Assembly (NCBI GenBank): GCA_902494945.1 | Contig: CABUVF010000128.1 | Coordinates: forward strand, 1-6,242 | Reading direction: 5' to 3' | Length of the DNA: 6,242 nt | Origin: an uncultured Collinsella sp. | GTDB taxonomy: Bacteria; Actinomycetota; Coriobacteriia; Coriobacteriales; Coriobacteriaceae | Shown: positions 1 to 5,320 of the stretch, piece by piece | How positions within the stretch are numbered: the stretch's first letter is position 1 | Layout of the letters: every line of letters starts with the position of its first letter | Notes under the pieces: generated by a model | The model's database searches: none | What the model was told of the DNA's origin: nothing | What the model saw: the letters and a program-made list of their open reading frames with translations, nothing else | Translations under genes and position numbers: made by a program

Positions 1-827
1 AGACACAAATTCTCGATGCAGGCGACCAGTCCGGCAAAGTAGAACTTTTGGCTTGCCAGCTTGAGCCGACCACCGCTATCTGCTTCCGAGAGTGAGTCCG
101 CAAGCTCGTCGAGCGCTCGAGTGTCATCGGATATCCTGGCATACATGGTGGGATCAAAGGCATCTGTAAGCTTAGGTGCCACCGCGTGGAAACAAGCGTC
201 GCCGCAGCCGGACACGCATCGTGCCTGCGAAAGCGCGCATGCCATAAACCCAACTGTGCGAAACACCTTGTCGCACAAAAGGCATGCCTCAAACAGCGAG
301 CGGCTGTACATCACGCCAGAGGTCTGAGCGACTAGGCCGCCTAAAATCAACTGGGGCAGCCCGGCCACCATCGAAGATTTGCTATCGATGGAAATATGAG
401 TAGCATCCAAGACGCGCGAATGGCGCTCTCGATGTGCATCATAGCGGTCGAGCGACACCGTGGGGAACACCATGTCTGCCGCTGTATCGCACGCGATATC
501 GACCATCTTGGAAAGGGACTGCGGAGCAAGCCACTCATCGGCGTTCATAGCGATGATTTGAGAGCCACGCGATGCAGCAAAACCGGCATGAAGACAAGCA
601 CCGCGCTTCGCATCCTCGACGTCAATCAAATCAATATGGATGTCCCTGTCGGCAGCAACTTGAAGCGAATGGCGCACACCGGGCGCAGCATCGCGGCAGA
701 CAACGACAATCTGCAAATCGTAGAGGTCTTGGTTCTGGATACTCTCGAGCGCACGCATCGCATAGCTGGGCGAACCTTCTACCACAAGGATCACCGAAAG
801 TCGCGGATGCGAGCCACGTCGAACCAA
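1..827 (-). CDS. Divergent GT2-like glycosyltransferase, 3' end cut by window edge
   Basis: The frame is open from 827 to the left edge: 275 codons with no stop, so the gene continues outside the window. The N-terminus looks like a GT-A (GT2) fold. A beta strand SVILVV (residues 11-16) is followed by a helix ALESIQNQ (26-33), then LQIVVV (38-43), and the DXD region appears as MNADEWL (94-100). Two signature positions are altered: the usual VPVYN is LVVEG, and the usual DDGS after the second strand is CRDA (44-47). The first Asp of DXD is Asn, with D97 and E98 kept. Residues 197-212 hold four cysteines (C197, C204, C208, C212), whose meaning is unclear. Family knowledge suggests transfer of a sugar from a nucleotide-sugar to a cell-surface glycan; donor and acceptor cannot be inferred. 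TTG at 827 is the start because an AGAGGA sits 8 nt upstream and an in-frame TGA lies about 40 nt further up, with no ATG or GTG between. A degenerate or non-catalytic member is possible. Confidence 0.72.
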   Translation of the reverse strand, partial: MVRRGSHPRLSVILVVEGSPSYAMRALESIQNQDLYDLQIVVVCRDAAPGVRHSLQVAADRDIHIDLIDVEDAKRGACLHAGFAASRGSQIIAMNADEWLAPQSLSKMVDIACDTAADMVFPTVSLDRYDAHRERHSRVLDATHISIDSKSSMVAGLPQLILGGLVAQTSGVMYSRSLFEACLLCDKVFRTVGFMACALSQARCVSGCGDACFHAVAPKLTDAFDPTMYARISDDTRALDELADSLSEADSGGRLKLASQKFYFAGLVACIENLC

Positions 828-835
828 GTTATCCG

Positions 836-841
836 TCCTCT
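836..841 (-). promoter_or_regulatory. Ribosome binding site deciding the TTG start of the glycosyltransferase
   Basis: AGAGGA lies 8 nt upstream of TTG at 827-825. No ATG or GTG lies in this frame between the upstream in-frame TGA and the start of the first conserved beta strand, so this motif fixes the start. Confidence 0.55.
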
Positions 842-910
842 CGACAGCAATGAATCAAATCGTGGTTCATGGTACACCCCGGCAATAAAAGCAATGAGAC
901 ACCGGTTGTA

Positions 911-954
911 TTGCACGCCAAGAACAGATGTTGCACACGTGCAGCCCACAGATG
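911..954 (-). repeat. Duplicated composite motif upstream of the glycosyltransferase
   Basis: On the minus strand CATCTGT is followed by GTGCAA, and the pair occurs twice. CATCTGT lies at 954-948 and 930-924, and GTGCAA at 936-931 and 916-911. The internal spacers are 11 and 7 nt, and the second copy abuts the first. The repeat is short and imperfect overall, but both 6-7 nt words recur in the same order. It could be a pair of regulator sites or an old duplication; neither is established. Confidence 0.4.
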
Positions 955-961
955 ACAGGCG

Positions 962-980
962 TCGACGCACGACGCGTCGA
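962..980 (-). other. Short GC-rich hairpin just after truA, without U-tract
   Basis: TCGACGC and GCGTCGA form a perfect 7-bp stem around a 5-nt loop, 8 nt past the truA stop. It overlaps a second palindrome, CGACGCGTCG (970-979). No T-run follows on the minus strand, so this is not a standard intrinsic terminator. It may stabilise the truA 3' end or be a weak, tail-less terminator. Within the truA-glycosyltransferase gap (828-988) I see no convincing promoter. Confidence 0.35.
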
Positions 981-988
981 GCCCTCCC

Positions 989-1813
989 CTAGTCGAGCAC
1001 GACAAGCTCGGCGGGATCGTAATCCACGCCCATAAACGTAAGGCCGCAGGCAGGAGCCGTGGGGCCCGCAGCGGTACGGTCGCAAGCGTCGATGACCTCG
1101 CGCATCCACTCGGGTTCACGGCGATGCATGCCAATCTCGACAAGCGTGCCCACGATCGTGCGGACCATCGAATGCAAAAATGCGTTGCCCTCAATGGTAA
1201 ACGTCAGGATATCCTCGCCAAAGGCCACCTCATGGCCAAACTCGGCCCGCATCACGCAGCGGTGTGTAGGCTTGCCCACGGCAGAGGCGACCTTGCAAAA
1301 GCTCTTAAAGTCCTGCTCACCCAAAAGCGCGGGACAGGCCGCAGACATGGCCTCGACGTCCAAGGGATAGCGATGCCACCACACGGCACCACGGGACAGC
1401 ACGGGGCGCGCATCGCGATCGGCAATACGGTACGTATACGTACGGGAACGCGCGTCAAAGCGTGCAGAAAAGCCCTTACGGGCCCTGTAGACCTCGTTTA
1501 TGGCGATATCTTTAGGCAGCAGGGCATCCATAGCCCGCAGCCACCTACGGCGCGTAAGGGCGAGCTCAGCGTCCGTTACGGGCACGCTGATATACTGAGC
1601 CACGGCATGCACGCCGGCATCGGTACGACCTGCGCACGTCAGATCGATCGGACGGCGAAGCAGCGTCTCGATGGCTCGACGCAGCTCACCCGCAACCGTC
1701 GTCTGTCCCGGCTGCACGGCAAATCCGCTATACGACGAACCATCATAGGCCACGCGAAATACGAGCGTGGCGTCAAGCTCGGAAATCGAATTGAAATCAG
1801 ACGGCGCAGTCAT
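989..1813 (-). CDS. truA: tRNA pseudouridine(38-40) synthase TruA
   Basis: TruA isomerises uridine to pseudouridine at positions 38, 39 and 40 in the anticodon arm of many tRNAs, in the cytoplasm. The 274-residue protein shows the family signature CAGRTDAGVHA at residues 60-70, in which D65 is the catalytic aspartate. An N-terminal strand FRVAYDGSSYSGF (19-31) is typical, as is the C-terminal half with FTIEGNAFLHSMVR and IVGTLVEIG. Length fits the family (about 245-280). ATG at 1813 is preferred because GGGAG lies 5 nt upstream; an in-frame TTG at 1828 would add five residues but has no ribosome binding site. The gene lies after the rplQ terminator, 35 nt beyond its T-run, so it probably depends on read-through or on the promoter overlapping the rplQ stop. 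TruA beside rplQ is a common bacterial arrangement. Confidence 0.96.
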   Translation of the reverse strand: MTAPSDFNSISELDATLVFRVAYDGSSYSGFAVQPGQTTVAGELRRAIETLLRRPIDLTCAGRTDAGVHAVAQYISVPVTDAELALTRRRWLRAMDALLPKDIAINEVYRARKGFSARFDARSRTYTYRIADRDARPVLSRGAVWWHRYPLDVEAMSAACPALLGEQDFKSFCKVASAVGKPTHRCVMRAEFGHEVAFGEDILTFTIEGNAFLHSMVRTIVGTLVEIGMHRREPEWMREVIDACDRTAAGPTAPACGLTFMGVDYDPAELVVLD

Positions 1814-1818
1814 GGGCG

Positions 1819-1823
1819 CTCCC
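1819..1823 (-). promoter_or_regulatory. Ribosome binding site that selects the ATG start of truA
   Basis: GGGAG is 5 nt upstream of ATG 1813-1811. The longer reading from TTG 1828 would place this motif inside the coding region and leave that TTG only 20 nt past the terminator T-run with a pyrimidine/T-rich leader. Confidence 0.6.
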
Positions 1824-1848
1824 AACAAACAAGTAACGGTATCGCGAC

Positions 1849-1879
1849 AAAAAAAGAGGGGTACGCGAACGTACCCCTC
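1849..1879 (-). terminator. Intrinsic terminator of the alpha operon, after rplQ
   Basis: GAGGGGTACG (1879-1870) and CGTACCCCTC (1865-1856) form a perfect 10-bp stem closed by a TTCG tetraloop (1869-1866), followed directly by seven T (1855-1849). It begins 26 nt after the rplQ stop. Stem, loop and U-tract are all canonical, so strong Rho-independent termination is expected. The stem is also palindromic, but the plus strand has no T-run after it, so it acts in the minus direction only. Confidence 0.95.
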
Positions 1880-1880
1880 G

Positions 1881-1908
1881 AATATAGCCTATGCAGACGG
1901 AATGTCTA
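1881..1908 (-). promoter_or_regulatory. Candidate sigma-A promoter for truA overlapping the rplQ stop codon
   Basis: TAGACA (1908-1903, five of six matches to TTGACA) and TATATT (1886-1881, five of six to TATAAT) are separated by 16 nt. The TAG of the -35 box is the rplQ stop codon itself. Start of transcription would fall near 1878-1874, on the 5' arm of the terminator hairpin, giving truA a short leader that begins with all or part of that hairpin. No other promoter-like sequence is evident between rplQ and truA. The call rests on sequence match only. Confidence 0.5.
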
Positions 1909-2373
1909 CTCAGCGGTCTCCTCAGCAGGAGCCTCCTCGACAGCCTCGACCTTCTTGGGAGCAGCGGCCTTCTTAGGGGCCGGAGCAGCCTTCTTGGCCT
2001 TAGGCGTGCAAGGCTCGGTGACGAGCGCCATGATAACGATGGGAGCGTTGTCGCCCTTACGGTTACCGAGCTTCATGATGCGGGTGTAACCGCCGTTGCG
2101 GTCCTGCCACATGCCCTGGGCAGCCTTGTCGAAGATCTCGGCAACGAGCTGCTTATCGCCGAGCTTGGCGATAGCCAGACGACGAGAGTGCAGGTCGCCC
2201 TTCTTGGCCCAAGTGATGATCGGGTCGACGACCGAACGCAGCGCCTTAGCGCGGGTCTCGGTGGTCTTGATGCGGTCGTTCTCGAAGAGGGCCTTAGCAA
2301 GGCTCTTCTTCATGGCCTTGGTGTGGCTCGCATCGGTGCCGAGCTTCAGGCCCTTCTTAACGTTGTGACGCAT
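1906..2373 (-). CDS. rplQ: 50S ribosomal protein bL17
   Basis: bL17 is a 50S protein located near the peptide exit tunnel. The 155-residue product begins MRHNVKKGLKLG and carries the family core: HTKAMKKSLAKALFENDRI at 17-35, the TTETRAKALR segment, and the GGYTRIMKLGNRKGDNAP region at 94-111. The core ends near residue 121. Residues 122-155 form an extra tail, first Lys/Ala/Pro-rich, then Glu/Ala-rich and acidic, of low complexity and probably disordered. Family members without a tail are about 115-130 residues. GAGGAG about 10 nt upstream supports the ATG at 2373. It follows rpoA by 30 nt and is the last gene of the alpha operon before the terminator. Confidence 0.97.
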   Translation of the reverse strand: MRHNVKKGLKLGTDASHTKAMKKSLAKALFENDRIKTTETRAKALRSVVDPIITWAKKGDLHSRRLAIAKLGDKQLVAEIFDKAAQGMWQDRNGGYTRIMKLGNRKGDNAPIVIMALVTEPCTPKAKKAAPAPKKAAAPKKVEAVEEAPAEETAE

Positions 2374-2403
2374 GGTCTAGTTTCTCCTCAAATATGCGAA
2401 GCA

Positions 2404-3345
2404 TTAAGCCTTCAGGCTCAGGCCCATGGACTCTAGCTTGTCCTTCACTTCCTCGATCGACTTAACACCGAAGTTACGGATGTTGAGCAGATCGTTCTCC
2501 GAGAACTCAACGAGCTGACGGACCGAGTGAATGCTGGCGCGCTTAAGGCAGTTGTAGGAACGGACGGAAAGGTCCAGATCCTCGATCTGCTTGTCCAGCT
2601 CGGCGTTGTCGTTGGTGACCTCGGGAGCGAAGATCGAAGCCTCCTCCTCGACCTCGGGGGTCTCGGCAAGGTTCATAAAGGCAGCCATATGCTGGTTGAT
2701 GATATTGGCAGCCTGGACCACGGCGTCGCGCGGGGCGATGGAGCCGTTGGTCTCGATCTCGAGGACAAGGCGGTCGTAGTCGGTGTGCTGACCGACACGG
2801 CAAGCCTCAACGAGCTTGGCGCAACGGGACACCGGCGAGTACAGCGAGTCGACGTGGATCACACCGATGGGATCGTTGTCGCGCTTGTTAGCCTCGCCAG
2901 AGACATAGCCGCGGCCATAGCCGATGCGCATGCTCATGGTGAGATGGCCACCCTCGGTGAGCGTAGCGATGTGCTGCTCGGGGTTGACCAGCTCAAACTC
3001 GGACGGAATAAAGAAGTCCGCACCGGTGACCTCGCAGGGGCCGTCAACCGAAATGGTGGCGGTCGCCTCGTCGGTCGTGCCGAGAGCCCTGAAGACAAGA
3101 CCCTTGACATTCAGGACGATGTCGGTGACATCCTCGACCATGTTAGGGATGGTCATGAACTCGTGCTGCGCGCCATCGATCTGAATAGCCTCGACGGCGG
3201 CACCCTCGAGCGAGGACAGAAGAACGCGACGAAGGGAGTTACCCAGTGTATCGCCGTAGCCACGCTCGAGCGGCTCAACGGAGACACGAGCAGACGTCTC
3301 GTTAATCTCTTCGACCTGAACCTGAGGCCTAATGAATTCTGACAT
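2404..3345 (-). CDS. rpoA: DNA-directed RNA polymerase subunit alpha
   Basis: Alpha dimerises to nucleate assembly of RNA polymerase (alpha2-beta-beta'-omega); its C-terminal domain contacts UP elements and activators. The 313-residue length is normal. The N-terminal domain (about 1-230) holds the assembly motif LERGYGDTLGNSLRRVLLSS at 26-45. An acidic linker (about 231-254, EVEEEAS and later ELDKQIED) leads to the C-terminal domain, 257-313, with SVRSYNCLKR, the helix-hairpin-helix around NIRNFGVKSIEEVK, and the ending MGLSLKA. R262 corresponds to the DNA-binding Arg265 of the E. coli protein. Start ATG 3345 has a strong GGAGGT 5 nt upstream (3351-3356). It lies between rpsD and rplQ as in most alpha operons, with gaps of 32 and 30 nt. 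Nothing unusual is visible. Confidence 0.98.
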   Translation of the reverse strand: MSEFIRPQVQVEEINETSARVSVEPLERGYGDTLGNSLRRVLLSSLEGAAVEAIQIDGAQHEFMTIPNMVEDVTDIVLNVKGLVFRALGTTDEATATISVDGPCEVTGADFFIPSEFELVNPEQHIATLTEGGHLTMSMRIGYGRGYVSGEANKRDNDPIGVIHVDSLYSPVSRCAKLVEACRVGQHTDYDRLVLEIETNGSIAPRDAVVQAANIINQHMAAFMNLAETPEVEEEASIFAPEVTNDNAELDKQIEDLDLSVRSYNCLKRASIHSVRQLVEFSENDLLNIRNFGVKSIEEVKDKLESMGLSLKA

Positions 3346-3377
3346 GTATTACCTCCAGCCTCAGCAGCCCGGATGGA

Positions 3378-3974
3378 CTACTTAGAGTAGAGCTCGACGA
3401 TGAGCTGCTCGTTGATATCACCGCTGATCTGCTCACGCGTCGGCAGAGCGAGCACGTTACCAGACAGCTTCTCGATATCGACCTCGAGCCAGCCAGGGAC
3501 CTCGAAACGCTCGGAGGAAATCAGGGCCTCCTTGATTGGGAGGAGGTCACGGAACTTCTCGCCGACAGCGACGACGTCGCCGGCCTTGACGCGGTAGGAC
3601 GGGATGTCCACGCGCTTGCCGTTCACGGTGAAGTGACCGTGACGGACGGACTGACGAGCCTCTTTGCGGGTGCGGGCGAAGCCAAGACGGAAGACGACGT
3701 TGTCGAGGCGAGACTCAAGGATGATCATGAGGTTCTCACCGGTGACGCCGTTCATCTTACGGGCCTTGTTGAAGTAGCCGTGGAACTGCTTCTCCAGAAC
3801 GCCATAGATGAACTTGACCTTCTGCTTCTCGCGCAGCTGCATGCCGTACTCAGATTCCTTGCGACGGCGCTTGGGCTGACGGATAGATTCCTTCTTGCTG
3901 CTGTAACCGAGCTCAGCGGGATCGATCCCGAGCTGACGGCAGCGCTTAAGAACAGGAGTCCTGTCGATTGCCAT
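3378..3974 (-). CDS. rpsD: 30S ribosomal protein uS4 (cysteine-free-type)
   Basis: uS4 is a primary 16S rRNA binder that starts assembly of the 30S body; in E. coli and Bacillus it also represses its own operon or gene by binding mRNA. The 198 residues include the N-terminal domain (1-85) and an S4 RNA-binding domain at about 88-150, SRLDNVVFRLGFARTRKEAR onward with HGHFTVNGKRVDIPSYRVK. Only one cysteine (C12) is present in the N-terminal region, where zinc-binding S4 proteins have a four-cysteine cluster, so this is the zinc-independent form. ATG 3974 lies 19 nt after rpsK, with AAAGGA upstream. Being inside the operon it could also be its regulator; see the infA-rpmJ leader. Confidence 0.97.
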   Translation of the reverse strand: MAIDRTPVLKRCRQLGIDPAELGYSSKKESIRQPKRRRKESEYGMQLREKQKVKFIYGVLEKQFHGYFNKARKMNGVTGENLMIILESRLDNVVFRLGFARTRKEARQSVRHGHFTVNGKRVDIPSYRVKAGDVVAVGEKFRDLLPIKEALISSERFEVPGWLEVDIEKLSGNVLALPTREQISGDINEQLIVELYSK

Positions 3975-3993
3975 ATTGATACGATCCTTTCAG

Positions 3994-4398
3994 TTACACG
4001 CGGCGACGCTTCTTGGGGCGGCAGCCGTTGTGCGGGATGGGGGTCTTGTCCTGGATGCTCGAGACCTCGAGGCCAGCAGCCTGGAGGGAGCGGATGGCGG
4101 TCTCACGACCGGAGCCGGGGCCCTTGACGAAGACGGAAACCTTCTTCATACCGTGCTCCATGGCCTGCTTGGCAGCAGCCTCGGCAGCCATCTGGGCAGC
4201 GAACGGCGTGGACTTACGGGAGCCCTTGAAGCCCACCTGGCCAGCCGACTTCCAGGAAATGACGTTGCCCTGGGGATCGGTGATCGAAACGATCGTGTTG
4301 TTGAACGTAGAACGAATGTGAGCCTGGCCCACGGAAATGTTCTTACGGTCCGCGCGCTTCAGACGGGCAGCGCGAACGTTCTTCTTAGCAGTAGCCAT
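3994..4398 (-). CDS. rpsK: 30S ribosomal protein uS11
   Basis: uS11 lies in the 30S platform, by the mRNA exit side, and pairs with bS21 and uS7 regions. The 134-residue protein has a basic N-terminal extension (MATAKKNVRAARLKRADRKN), then the conserved core AHIRSTFNNTIVSITD (26-41), the GFKGSRKSTPFAAQMAAE segment (57-73), and VKGPGSGRETAIRSLQAAGL (91-110). It ends in the hallmark PHNGCRPKKRRRV. Length is a few residues above the usual 129. Start ATG 4398 follows the rpsM stop by 14 nt, and the GGAG of its ribosome binding site begins right at the rpsM TAA, so the two genes are probably translationally linked. Confidence 0.97.
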   Translation of the reverse strand: MATAKKNVRAARLKRADRKNISVGQAHIRSTFNNTIVSITDPQGNVISWKSAGQVGFKGSRKSTPFAAQMAAEAAAKQAMEHGMKKVSVFVKGPGSGRETAIRSLQAAGLEVSSIQDKTPIPHNGCRPKKRRRV

Positions 4399-4412
4399 CT
4401 ATCTAGCGCTCC

Positions 4413-4787
4413 TTATTTCTTCTTCTTAGCACCGATCTGACGCTTCGGGCCCTTGCGGGTACGAGCGTTAGTGTGGGTGCGCTGGCCGCGGACCGGGAGG
4501 CCCTTGCGGTGACGAAGGCCGCGGTTGCAGCCGATGTCCATAAGGCGCTTGACGTTCTGGTTGCGCTCACGGCGGAGGTCGCCCTCGACCATGATCTGAT
4601 TCTTATCGATATAATCGCGGATGGCGTTAACCTCATCCTCGGTGAGGTCCTTAACGCGCGTATCCACGTTAACGTTGCACTCGACGCAAATCTTCGTCGC
4701 AGTGGTGCGGCCGATGCCGTAAATGTAGGTCAGACCGATCTCAACGCGCTTCTCACGCGGGAGGTCGACACCATTAATACGGGCCAA
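4413..4787 (-). CDS. rpsM: 30S ribosomal protein uS13, TTG start
   Basis: uS13 sits in the 30S head, forms bridges to the 50S subunit and touches P-site tRNA through its C-terminal tail. The 124 residues show the N-terminal MARINGVDLP, the helix-hairpin-helix YIYGIGRTTATKI (21-33), and the basic C-terminal stretch RGLRHRKGLPVRGQRTHTNA at 89-108, followed by RTRKGPK and KKKK. The start codon is TTG at 4787, with AGGAG 7 nt upstream. No ATG exists in frame near it, and the residues match the family start exactly, so the weak codon is real. Only 14 nt separate it from rpmJ, which leaves no room for an E. coli-style S4-binding pseudoknot directly upstream. Confidence 0.97.
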   Translation of the reverse strand: MARINGVDLPREKRVEIGLTYIYGIGRTTATKICVECNVNVDTRVKDLTEDEVNAIRDYIDKNQIMVEGDLRRERNQNVKRLMDIGCNRGLRHRKGLPVRGQRTHTNARTRKGPKRQIGAKKKK

Positions 4788-4792
4788 CGTAG

Positions 4793-4800
4793 TCTCCTCT
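4793..4800 (-). promoter_or_regulatory. Ribosome binding site of rpsM, paired with a TTG start
   Basis: AGAGGAGA lies just after the rpmJ TAA and its AGGAG core (4798-4794) is 6-7 nt from TTG 4787-4785. This fixes the unusual start of rpsM. Confidence 0.65.
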
Positions 4801-4801
4801 C

Positions 4802-4915
4802 TTAACCCTGACGCTGCTTATGACGGGGGTTCTCGCAAATGACGAGGACCTTGCCATGGCGCCTAATGATTTTGCACTTATCGCACATCTTCTTGACCGA
4901 AGGACGTACCTTCAT
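4802..4915 (-). CDS. rpmJ: 50S ribosomal protein bL36 (zinc-binding form)
   Basis: A 37-codon gene between infA and rpsM encodes MKVRPSVKKMCDKCKI and continues to a KQRQG ending, which is the standard bL36 length and sequence. C11, C14, C27 and H32 form the C-x2-C-x12-C-x4-H zinc ribbon, so this is the C+ form. The protein binds 23S rRNA late in 50S assembly. ATG 4915 is preceded by AAAGGAAG. The stop TAA ends at 4802, and rpsM starts 14 nt further on. Zinc ligands are complete, unlike in uS4 of the same operon. Confidence 0.96.
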   Translation of the reverse strand: MKVRPSVKKMCDKCKIIRRHGKVLVICENPRHKQRQG

Positions 4916-4941
4916 CGTTCTTCCTTTCGGTAGCGCTCAAA

Positions 4942-4961
4942 CTACTTCCCTACTATCTACT
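4942..4961 (-). repeat. Three spaced AGTAG words upstream of rpmJ
   Basis: AGTAG starts at 4961, 4954 and 4946 on the minus strand, at spacings of 7 and 8 nt, within a purine-rich stretch between the folded leader and the rpmJ ribosome binding site. It is short and may be chance. Confidence 0.25.
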
Positions 4962-4964
4962 CGC

Positions 4965-5040
4965 CCAGCCGCAGGCGTTTAAAACTATGGCTGGTCTTCA
5001 CACGCAAACCGACCGTAGGTTGAGCTAAGCCTGCAGTCGG
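4965..5040 (-). promoter_or_regulatory. Structured infA-rpmJ leader, possible attenuator or r-protein binding site
   Basis: The 147-nt gap between infA and rpmJ (4916-5062) contains a hairpin whose arms are 5040-5030 and 5019-5009: 11 positions, nine Watson-Crick pairs, one G-U and one C-A mismatch, with a 10-nt loop. A second stem, CCAGCC (4994-4989) with GGCTGG (4970-4965), follows. An alternative long-range pairing, CTGCAGGC (5036-5029) with GCCTGCGG (4976-4969), gives eight pairs including one G-U and excludes both hairpins. Only three T follow the first hairpin, so it is a poor terminator. In this family S4 often controls the alpha operon by binding mRNA, but no known leader is recognised here. 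RNA folding was done by eye. Confidence 0.42.
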
Positions 5041-5062
5041 AAAAGAGCGTGTATGCGTGTCG

Positions 5063-5281
5063 CTATTTATAGCGATAGGTGATGCGACCGCGGGTCAGGT
5101 CGTACGGGGAAAGCTCCACGACAACCCTGTCACCGGGGAGAATGCGGATGTAATTCATTCGGATCTTGCCAGAAATGTTGCACAGAACCGAATGACCGTT
5201 CTCGAGCTCAACCTTAAACATGGCGTTGGGCAGCGGCTCCTTTACCGTACCCTCGAGCTCAATTGCGTCTTCCTTCTTCAC
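5063..5281 (-). CDS. infA: Translation initiation factor IF-1
   Basis: IF1 binds the 30S A site during initiation and assists IF2 and IF3. The protein is an OB fold: KKEDAIELEGTVKEPLP, then NAMFKVELENGH, the ISGKIRMNYIRILPGDRV segment, and the ending SPYDLTRGRITYRYK. Starting at GTG 5281 gives 72 residues, exactly the usual IF1 length, with MKKEDAIE aligning to the E. coli MAKEDNIE. A TTG six nt upstream (5287) would give 74 residues and is closer to the GAGAAAG motif, so the start is not certain. Both are non-ATG. An ATG at 5291 is out of frame. infA is followed by a 147-nt gap, larger than any other spacing in the operon, and preceded by an AT-rich 139-nt gap with a candidate promoter. Confidence 0.96.
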   Translation of the reverse strand: MKKEDAIELEGTVKEPLPNAMFKVELENGHSVLCNISGKIRMNYIRILPGDRVVVELSPYDLTRGRITYRYK

Positions 5282-5320
5282 AAGCAATCATCTTTCTCTA
5301 GAAAACGACAGCGATTGAGT

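Noticed and set aside
828..961. Promoter for the glycosyltransferase in the truA gap
   Set aside because: The best pairs such as TTGGCG with CTCATT match the consensus poorly; none is worth calling.
396..992. Plus-strand open frame of 198 codons opposite the glycosyltransferase
   Set aside because: The minus frame shows GT-A motifs, a ribosome binding site and same-strand gene order, while the plus frame has none.
829..1194. Minus-strand open frame overlapping the 3' half of truA and the following gap
   Set aside because: It is out of frame with truA for most of its length, its codons inside truA encode the shadow of a known enzyme, and it has no ribosome binding site.
1124..2089. Long plus-strand open frame of 321 codons opposite truA and rplQ
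   Set aside because: It is antisense to two clearly identified genes, runs through the terminator, and has low-complexity composition from GC-rich codon shadowing.
2527..3342. Plus-strand open frame of 271 codons opposite rpoA
   Set aside because: Antisense shadow of rpoA, rich in repeated Gly/Asp/Val/Leu, and without a recognisable domain.
5009..5040. First infA-rpmJ hairpin as an intrinsic terminator
   Set aside because: Only three T follow the stem, and the essential rpmJ-rplQ genes lie downstream without a clear promoter, so full termination here is unlikely.
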